Shown: one piece after another, positions 42,255 through 47,777 of the stretch | Numbering within the stretch: the stretch's first letter is position 1 | Layout of the letters: each line of letters starts with the position of its first letter | NCBI GenBank assembly: GCA_000421045.1 | Contig: ATWC01000024.1 | Coordinates: 1 to 47,777 of the forward strand | From: Lachnospiraceae bacterium NK4A179 | Lineage (GTDB): Bacteria; Bacillota; Clostridia; Lachnospirales; Lachnospiraceae | Length of the DNA: 47,777 nt | Reading direction: 5' to 3' | The notes under the pieces: model-generated | Database searches by the model: none | The model's input: only the letters and a program-made list of their open reading frames with translations | What the model was told of the DNA's origin: nothing | Translations under genes and position numbers: made by a program

Positions 42255-42322
42255 AAAAAGTAGGTTTTCGGTAGGTTTCTGGTAGGAAAGTGATAGGTTT
42301 TGAGTATTCTTTTTTCAAAATA
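42247..42322. repeat. 14-nt inverted repeats enclosing four 11-nt iterons
   Basis: TATTTTGAAAAAAG (42247-42260) and CTTTTTTCAAAATA (42309-42322) are exact inverse complements. Between them TAGG recurs at 42261, 42272, 42283 and 42294, exactly 11 nt apart, mostly as GTAGGTTT. One helical turn per repeat suggests cooperative protein binding. The hairpin may also act as a terminator for the operon. Confidence 0.7.
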
Positions 42323-42390
42323 GGTGTGCATGATACGCATAATGACAACTGAATGAGGGCTTCATGATATGGGGGCATGACCCACCGCGG

Positions 42391-42440
42391 ACGCATGAAA
42401 AGATAACCGGTATAACGGAGTCTTTTCGTGCGTTTTGTTT
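42391..42440 (+). terminator. Rho-independent terminator
   Basis: ACGCATGAAAAGA (42391-42403) pairs with TCTTTTCGTGCGT (42421-42433), one G-U pair, followed by TTTTGTTT. Confidence 0.7.
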
Positions 42441-42466
42441 ATTGTAGCGGACACAACAGTACATCT

Positions 42467-42493
42467 CTTCTTTCCGGTTCGCCCGGAAAGAAG
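42467..42493. other. Strong hairpin without T tract
   Basis: CTTCTTTCCGG and CCGGAAAGAAG form a perfect 11-pair stem with loop TTCGC. No T run follows, so it is more likely a leader structure or protein site than a terminator. Confidence 0.5.
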
Positions 42494-42555
42494 GAGAAGA
42501 TGAACATATCTATTAGGGAAGAAATATTAGGATAGACCCAATTAGAAATTAATAT

Positions 42556-42594
42556 TGTCCCAATATTGACAAAACTGTCCCAAGACGTTATTGT
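42556..42594 (+). promoter_or_regulatory. Promoter of the ATPase/protease module with TGTCCCAA repeats
   Basis: TTGACA (42566-42571) and TATTGT (42589-42594) are 17 nt apart. TGTCCCAA occurs at 42556-42563 and again at 42576-42583, flanking the -35 box at a 20-nt period. These direct repeats probably bind a regulator. Confidence 0.7.
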
Positions 42595-42630
42595 GTTATT
42601 TGGAATCTTATAAGAGAGGAAGTGATAACT

Positions 42631-43680
42631 ATGAAGAAGAAAAATATCGTTAGTCTAATAAAATATTATGCTGAGAAAAATGATACTGGCTTCCGTAATG
42701 AAGCCTATGAAATAGCGAAAGATTTTGATTTATCAGGTGATTATCAGCTTTCGGAATATATTATGTCTTTACTGTCTAATGTAAATACATTTGTGCCACA
42801 GATGTCGGAAGATGTTTCTCCCTTTTTTGAGCGTGTGGATGCTCAAGAAGATATGCTTTTATTACCTGATTCAATTACGAACGATTTGTTGGGAGTTGTG
42901 AACGCTATAGATCATAATATCGGAATAAATAAATTTATGTTTCAGGGGTTACCAGGAACGGGTAAAACAGAAGCGGTTAAACAACTGGCAAGAATTCTTA
43001 ATAGAGAGATTTTTATGGTAGATTTTTCTGCTGTTATTGATAGTAAGTTAGGACAAACTCAGAAAAATTTAGCAGCTTTGTTTAAAGAGATAAATAGTTT
43101 TGTTCAGCCTAATAAAGTGATTGTTCTTTTTGATGAAATAGATGCTTTGGCATTGGATAGAACTAATTCCAATGATCTTCGAGAGATGGGAAGGGCTACG
43201 TCGGCTATGCTGAAGGGATTTGATAGAATGAATGAGAATGTGGTTCTCGTGGCTACTACAAATCTATTTGAACATTTCGATAAAGCTTTGATAAGACGTT
43301 TTGATTCAGTTATTGATTTTAATAGATATACGGAGGAGGACCTTCTATTAATTGCTGAAAAAATGTTGGATAGATACCTTGATAAAATGAAATTGGCAAA
43401 TAGGGATATTAGATTGTTTAGAAAAATCATGAAATTAATGCCACAAAAAATGTACCCTGGAGATTTAAAAAATCTAATCAAGACATCTGTCGCATTTAGT
43501 GATACGCAGGATGGCATGGACTATTTTAGAAGGTTGTATTATTCAATATGCAATGAAAAACCAGAAGACTTAAAAAAACTACAGGCACAGAAATTTACGG
43601 TACGAGAAATAGAAATACTCACTGGAAAATCTAAAAGCAGTGTCGCAAGAGAGCTTAGAGAGGAGGACACTGATGAATAG
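42631..43680 (+). CDS. AAA+ ATPase partner of a subtilisin-like protease
   Basis: The 349-residue protein has a helical N-terminal domain, an AAA+ core with Walker A GLPGTGKT (106-113), Walker B VIVLFDEIDAL (Asp168, Glu169), sensor-1 LVATTN (Asn211) and arginine-finger region DKALIRRFD. The C-terminal segment FTVREIEILTGKSKSSVARE resembles a helix-turn-helix. It could unfold or deliver substrates to the protease encoded next, whose start overlaps its stop. GAGAGGA lies about 10 nt before ATG 42631. The module is visibly AT-richer than its surroundings. Confidence 0.87.
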   Translation: MKKKNIVSLIKYYAEKNDTGFRNEAYEIAKDFDLSGDYQLSEYIMSLLSNVNTFVPQMSEDVSPFFERVDAQEDMLLLPDSITNDLLGVVNAIDHNIGINKFMFQGLPGTGKTEAVKQLARILNREIFMVDFSAVIDSKLGQTQKNLAALFKEINSFVQPNKVIVLFDEIDALALDRTNSNDLREMGRATSAMLKGFDRMNENVVLVATTNLFEHFDKALIRRFDSVIDFNRYTEEDLLLIAEKMLDRYLDKMKLANRDIRLFRKIMKLMPQKMYPGDLKNLIKTSVAFSDTQDGMDYFRRLYYSICNEKPEDLKKLQAQKFTVREIEILTGKSKSSVARELREEDTDE

Positions 43681-45949
43681 TATTCTTCAATTGAAAGGAA
43701 GGTTTGAGCAGCGACCTAATGGTTCAACGCCAGGATTGCCAAAACTCCCAAAAGGAAAAACGGTAACAAGTGATCATTTGAAAGAACTCGCACAACAGAT
43801 ATTAACAATATTACGTTATTGGCAAACAAATACAGATATTGGTGGAGCTCTAGTTAGTGTGCACTATAAACAAATTGTTGCCAAAAGCAATCGACTTAAG
43901 GCTGTCTTGGCAGAGGGGAGTAAGCCACCAACAGATTCTATTAAAGGCGCTAAATTTATCTGGGAAAAGGACGAGAGTGGAAAAACAACCCAGAAACATG
44001 TGTTTACGCATTTTGTGAAACTGGAAACTTTAGAAAAATCGGTTAACCTCTTAAATAATGTGGCCTCTATTATTGATATAGAATATGATGGTACATTAAC
44101 AAGTGAGAAGTGTGAAAGAATAGCCGATAAAAGTGAGTATTATAATGATGAGATGGTTTCCAGATCTGCATTCCTAAAAACAGTTGTAGATGGATATTAT
44201 GTTGAACGATTCGATGTAGATCGTGCGGATGAAGAAATCACGCAAGATTCTATTATTACGATATATGAAACTGGTGTTGAAACAAAGAAATTATTGGCTA
44301 AATTTGGAATCAATATTGTTGATGATAGAATAATCGACGGTACGACATTAAGATTAACGCCAGATGAAGCTAAGCTCCTATATAATAATGCTTCATATCT
44401 AGTGGCGATGAGTTTGACGGATTTTTCGGAAATTAACAGGGATGATATTCTTGATGACATAAACGGGTTTGGTGATAATGTTACCTTGATTCCTGAGCCG
44501 TCAACCGAGCCGGTTATAGGTGTAATCGATACTCAATTTAATGATAAAGTATATTTTAAAAACTGGGTTGAGTATACTAATATGCTTGATGAGAATATAC
44601 CATTATCGGAAGACGATTATAAACATGGTACAGCTGTAAGCTATATCATTGTCGATGGTCCACAGGGAAATCCAAATCTTGAAGATGGATGTGGAAGATT
44701 TAGAGTGAGACATTTCGGAGTGGCAACACATAATGGGTTTAGTTCGTTTGCTGTTTTGAGACTAATCAGAGATATTGTGGCAAAGAATAGGGATATAAAG
44801 GTATGGAATCTGTCTCTGGGGTCTAAGTTAGAAATCAAGCCCAATTTTATCTCTCCAGAAGCAGCAGAACTTGATCGAATCCAAAGCGAATACGATGTCA
44901 TATTTGTTGTAGCTGGAACAAATACTCCTGATGGCATGGATGGAAGGGATATGAAGATAGGTTCTCCTGCGGATTCTCTTAATTCGTTAGTAGTTAATTC
45001 GGTTGATTTTAGAGGTAAATCAGCAACATATACTAGAAGTGGCCCAGTATTATCATTCTTTAATAAGCCGGATTTAAGTTATTACGGAGGAGATGGAAAA
45101 AAAGCTGAAGATAAGATAGTAGTCTGCCGCGACAATATGGGGGCTGCTTATGTGAGTGGAACGTCTTTTGCGGCACCGTGGGTATCAAGAAAACTTGCAT
45201 ATTTGATTCATATCATGGGAATGAGCAGGGAACTTGCAAAAGCATTGCTTATAGACTCTGCAGCAAAATGGGATAGGAAGGATGATATTTCACATAGGAT
45301 AGGATATGGTGTTTTGCCCAAAAATATTAGTGATATAGTTCATTCGCCCGACGAAGAGATACGATTTCTAATGATGGGTACATCGGAAGAATATGAAACA
45401 TACACATACAATTTGCCTGTGCCTATTGTGAATAATGCGCATCCTTTTTATGCTAAAGCTACGTTGGTATATTTTCCGCAGTGTAATAGAAATCAGGGCG
45501 TTGATTATACTAGCACTGAAATGGATATTCATTTTGGAAGGTTGGTCATTAACAAAAAAAATAAGGCTACAATAAAACCTATTGATAATAGCAAACAAGC
45601 TGAGGATGGATTAGTTACCCTTTATGAAGAAGATGCAAGAAAAATGTATCGAAAATGGGATAATGTAAAACATATCAGTGAAGAGATTAAAGATAGGGCT
45701 GTTCCCAGAAAAGCGTATGATTCAGGACTTTGGGGATTGAGCATAAAAACTAAGGAGAGAACAACTACAAGAACTAAGGAGCCTTTACAATTTGGTGTAG
45801 TTGTTACATTAAAAGAAATGAATGGCGTGAATCGTATAGATGATTTTATTAAACTATGTATGGCTAGAGGATGGCTGGTAAGCAGACTTGATGTACAGAA
45901 CCAGATTGATGTTTACTCAAAAGCTGAGGAAGAGATTACATTTGATTAG
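43673..45949 (+). CDS. Subtilisin-like (S8) serine protease
   Basis: The 758-residue protein has an N-terminal region of about 275 residues without recognised motifs. The S8 domain follows: Asp286 in IGVIDTQF, His318 in KHGTAV, the oxyanion Asn in VVAGTNT, and Ser498 in GTSFAAPWVS. A C-terminal beta-rich extension covers about 540-758. No signal peptide is visible, so it acts in the cytoplasm, unlike most subtilases. AGGAGG lies 6 nt before ATG 43673, which overlaps the ATPase stop by 8 nt. Paired cytoplasmic S8/AAA+ genes are candidates for defence modules. Confidence 0.88.
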   Translation: MNSILQLKGRFEQRPNGSTPGLPKLPKGKTVTSDHLKELAQQILTILRYWQTNTDIGGALVSVHYKQIVAKSNRLKAVLAEGSKPPTDSIKGAKFIWEKDESGKTTQKHVFTHFVKLETLEKSVNLLNNVASIIDIEYDGTLTSEKCERIADKSEYYNDEMVSRSAFLKTVVDGYYVERFDVDRADEEITQDSIITIYETGVETKKLLAKFGINIVDDRIIDGTTLRLTPDEAKLLYNNASYLVAMSLTDFSEINRDDILDDINGFGDNVTLIPEPSTEPVIGVIDTQFNDKVYFKNWVEYTNMLDENIPLSEDDYKHGTAVSYIIVDGPQGNPNLEDGCGRFRVRHFGVATHNGFSSFAVLRLIRDIVAKNRDIKVWNLSLGSKLEIKPNFISPEAAELDRIQSEYDVIFVVAGTNTPDGMDGRDMKIGSPADSLNSLVVNSVDFRGKSATYTRSGPVLSFFNKPDLSYYGGDGKKAEDKIVVCRDNMGAAYVSGTSFAAPWVSRKLAYLIHIMGMSRELAKALLIDSAAKWDRKDDISHRIGYGVLPKNISDIVHSPDEEIRFLMMGTSEEYETYTYNLPVPIVNNAHPFYAKATLVYFPQCNRNQGVDYTSTEMDIHFGRLVINKKNKATIKPIDNSKQAEDGLVTLYEEDARKMYRKWDNVKHISEEIKDRAVPRKAYDSGLWGLSIKTKERTTTRTKEPLQFGVVVTLKEMNGVNRIDDFIKLCMARGWLVSRLDVQNQIDVYSKAEEEITFD

Positions 45950-45964
45950 ATAATTGCTTTCTCG

Positions 45965-46129
45965 ATGTGGGTAAGGATTGTATGCATTAAATTATTGTTG
46001 CAGACCGTATTATATGGGGTAACCATTACAGATTATGGAGAACTGCTGCAGCATGTTTTTTATGCTGAAGTAATCAATCTTCCATTACCTGAGTTACTGA
46101 AAACTAACAAAGACACTGCTCAGATATGA
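45965..46129 (+). other. Short open frame of doubtful status
   Basis: The 45950-46216 gap holds no sure gene. A 54-codon frame from ATG 45965 has protein-like content (YGVTITDYGELLQHVFYAEV) but no ribosome-binding site. It may be a remnant. Confidence 0.2.
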
Positions 46130-46216
46130 ATTCTGTGAAATCTTCAAAAGTCTTGCTAATCATCAGGAGGAGTACGTTAAGACACATGAATGACTGAATG
46201 TTTGGGAGATCAAAGT

Positions 46217-46555
46217 ATGGCAATTACAGAGAAAGACGTAATAGATAGCGTTGCTTACGAGAATAATCAGTTGTTGCTACAGTTATATGATCATTTGGAT
46301 TTTGATGAGGAATTCGAAAAAGATCATTTGCTAATGCTGCAAGACAAGCTGAATACATATATTTGGTATATTGATAGTAAGCAATATGAGGATACCTATT
46401 CACAAAAAAGATTTGACGGTTTTACAATCAGGGTATTTTTTATGTTTGAACCGAGTGAATTGTGTATAAAATTCATTTCTCATGTAAATGAACGGTTATC
46501 GAATACAGGAATCAGAGTTGAGTACGCAGTTGAAAAGCAGGAACACGGTAAATGA
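46217..46555 (+). CDS. DUF6572-like small protein
   Basis: The 112-residue protein (MAITEKDVIDSVAYENNQLL, later DKLNTYIWYIDSKQYED) resembles the DUF6572 family, small proteins often found among polymorphic toxin and immunity genes. Function unknown. ATG 46217 is chosen because GGGAG lies 8 nt upstream; the frame is open to 46190. No toxin gene is visible beside it. Confidence 0.65.
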   Translation: MAITEKDVIDSVAYENNQLLLQLYDHLDFDEEFEKDHLLMLQDKLNTYIWYIDSKQYEDTYSQKRFDGFTIRVFFMFEPSELCIKFISHVNERLSNTGIRVEYAVEKQEHGK

Positions 46556-46594
46556 AGGGAGTATAGAGGAAATGATGTGCTTTAAGGAGAAAGA

Positions 46595-46733
46595 ATGTCG
46601 GATTATATAAACGGAACAAATATATATGCAGACGGCGGGTACCATATTCAAAAATAGAGATTGGCAGGTAACACAACATGAAGAAAATACTCATAATCAG
46701 CATAATGATTTGAACAGGCGATTTTGGGAGTAA
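46595..46733 (+). pseudogene. Frameshifted small gene
   Basis: AAGGAG precedes ATG 46595, which opens MSDYINGTNIYADGGYH. A -1 shifted frame then continues KNRDWQVTQHEENTHNQHND and ends RRFWE at TAA 46731-46733. About 45 residues if repaired. The break lies around 46645 next to an AAAAA run. Family not recognised. Confidence 0.4.
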
Positions 46734-46748
46734 GAAAAGAGGGGAGAT

Positions 46749-47240
46749 ATGGATTCTTGCACAACCACTGTAAAAGTAAGAAAGATAATGGGCTTCAAGG
46801 ATATTCGTAAAGGTCTTATTTCGCTTCTTCTCTGGTCTTTTCTGATGATTGCAAGTCTTATCTGTTTAAGGTTTACTCCGTTTGCGGTACTTGTGATGCT
46901 GCTTGTTTTCATTGCGATAATACCGATCTGCGTATATTTGGGTAAATTGACCGCACCTTTTCGCGGGAAAGAGTCTTTCGAGAAAAAGGAAGTAATATTT
47001 AACGTAAAAGACGGAAGACTTTATACGGATGAAATAGAACTTGATATTGAATGGGATGAGACAGATCACTCTGTACTTGTCGATAACGCATATCTTTATA
47101 AAACGTTTAAGCATCAGAAAGGAACGGTGGTAACGAGATTTGCCGGTATTATCGAAGAGCCTTTTGCAGATGATTTTATGAGGTTTCTTAAGGAGAATGA
47201 AGTAGAAGTTCTTGATTCAAATTCGGGGAAGAGGATTTAA
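46749..47240 (+). CDS. YcxB-like membrane protein
   Basis: The 163-residue protein has two adjacent hydrophobic helices (ISLLLWSFLMIASLICLRF, LVMLLVFIAIIPICVYLG) followed by a beta-rich cytoplasmic domain (DGRLYTDEIELDIEWDETD). This is the layout of YcxB-like proteins of unknown function. AGGGG lies 4 nt before the ATG. Confidence 0.7.
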   Translation: MDSCTTTVKVRKIMGFKDIRKGLISLLLWSFLMIASLICLRFTPFAVLVMLLVFIAIIPICVYLGKLTAPFRGKESFEKKEVIFNVKDGRLYTDEIELDIEWDETDHSVLVDNAYLYKTFKHQKGTVVTRFAGIIEEPFADDFMRFLKENEVEVLDSNSGKRI

Positions 47241-47241
47241 T

Positions 47242-47313
47242 ATGCAGCGTAAATTAACAGCAGAAGAAAGGCAGATATTACTCAAAAATCCGGAACTTTG
47301 GGGAATGATATAG
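47242..47313 (+). CDS. Possible 23-residue peptide
   Basis: GAGG precedes ATG 47242, and the frame encodes MQRKLTAEERQILLKNPELW plus three residues. It lies between two membrane-protein genes and may be a small protein or a truncated gene start. Confidence 0.3.
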   Translation: MQRKLTAEERQILLKNPELWGMI

Positions 47314-47325
47314 AGGGTATTCACA

Positions 47326-47777
47326 ATGTGGTTTAGGATGCATCCATGGGTATTTCCAATAATCATAGGCAGTATCGGTATTTTATATTTGATATTAAAT
47401 ATCGGAGCAATCATTGAGACAAAAAAGATTCAGGCAAAAGGATCTGATCATCATATTTCTGGCATTCCGTTCCTTGGAGGAATACATCTGCTTATCGCAG
47501 GACTAATCAGCCCTATCAAGTGGCTGGCGTTGCTCTGTGTCTTGGATTATACATTCTGGAGTTTTCTATATGCGGTATTTATAGGAGACTGCTTTAAGAA
47601 AAATGATGTTACTGAGGAAGAGAACCGGTATGTAGCTGACATAGAGAATAACAGGATGGAGATAAGACCTGTCAAAACATCCAGTGTGGGTGTCGGTGAT
47701 GCGATTGTATTTATTATGCTGGTTATATTTTCTGTAGCAGGTTTCATGGGTAGAAATGTTATTTTGGGATATCTGGC
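47326..47777 (+). CDS. Membrane protein, runs off the right edge (partial)
   Basis: An open frame from ATG 47326 (GAGGG 8 nt upstream) continues to the window end, about 150 residues. It has hydrophobic helices (WVFPIIIGSIGILYLILNIG, LAGLISPIKW and VFIMLVIFSVAGF regions) separated by a soluble loop with acidic residues. Family unknown; the neighbouring YcxB-like gene suggests a local set of small membrane proteins. Confidence 0.65.
   Translation, partial: MWFRMHPWVFPIIIGSIGILYLILNIGAIIETKKIQAKGSDHHISGIPFLGGIHLLIAGLISPIKWLALLCVLDYTFWSFLYAVFIGDCFKKNDVTEEENRYVADIENNRMEIRPVKTSSVGVGDAIVFIMLVIFSVAGFMGRNVILGYL

Noticed and set aside
42260-42303. Short tandem repeats as a CRISPR array
   Set aside because: Units are 11 nt with no spacers and only four copies; no cas genes are present.

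Overview
The window looks like a chromosomal segment of a strictly anaerobic, moderately AT-rich Firmicute, most likely a Lachnospiraceae-type Clostridium relative. This is inferred from strong AGGAGG ribosome-binding sites, TTGACA/TATAAT promoters, the protein families present (CPBP proteases, CmpB-like membrane proteins, DUF4405/flavodoxin redox proteins, nitrogenase-like genes) and a palindromic GGGGACGGGG repeat family. No rRNA, tRNA, CRISPR array or complete transposon was seen.

Layout. 1-7.2 kb: a partial gene, small membrane and regulatory proteins, then a TetR / Ntn-hydrolase / metallo-beta-lactamase-fold / nucleoside-hydrolase-like series and a LysR regulator. 7.2-12.2 kb: an alpha/beta hydrolase plus hexapeptide acetyltransferase operon, a lipoprotein behind a two-operator promoter, and broken genes (Fic-type winged helix, AAA ATPase N-terminus). 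12.2-18.1 kb: HAD nucleotidase, Spx/ArsC-like protein, MmcQ-alkyltransferase fusion, MBL-fold protein, hydrolase, AraC regulator, acylphosphatase. 18.2-27.0 kb: the most interesting block. A six-gene leftward operon encodes a nitrogenase-like reductase (NifH-like plus two component-1 subunits) and a complete FecBCD/BtuFCD-type ABC importer. It is divergent from an O-acetylhomoserine sulfhydrylase-like gene and an SDR dehydrogenase. The rightward operon is preceded by a Cys-rich 33-residue leader peptide and a textbook attenuator (hairpin, antiterminator, terminator). 27.1-31.5 kb: a TetR regulator divergent from a two-gene MacB/FtsX-type ABC exporter with three operator-like palindromes. 31.5-38 kb: assorted acetyltransferase, hydrolases, methyltransferase, membrane protein, TetR, patatin and gene remnants. 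38.2-42.3 kb: a TetR-headed redox operon (flavodoxin pieces, CMD-cupin fusion, flavodoxin lipoprotein, heme-binding-type membrane protein with a flavodoxin tail, FMN reductase). 42.6-45.9 kb: an AT-rich two-gene module of an AAA+ ATPase and a subtilisin-like protease. 46-47.8 kb: a DUF6572-like protein, a broken small gene and membrane proteins.

How the parts may work together. The nitrogenase-like enzyme, its importer and the Cys-controlled sulfhydrylase read as one sulfur-linked system. The substrate cannot be determined from sequence. By analogy with methylthio-alkane reductases, a plausible job is reductive release of a thiol that the sulfhydrylase fixes into an amino acid.

A second theme is the repeat family. 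Thirteen copies lie almost exclusively at gene 3' ends, and in at least seven intact genes the repeat itself supplies the TGA stop codon. In two genes it encodes the last dozen residues. One copy is a perfect 69-nt palindrome sitting between the two divergent operons of the nitrogenase-like locus.
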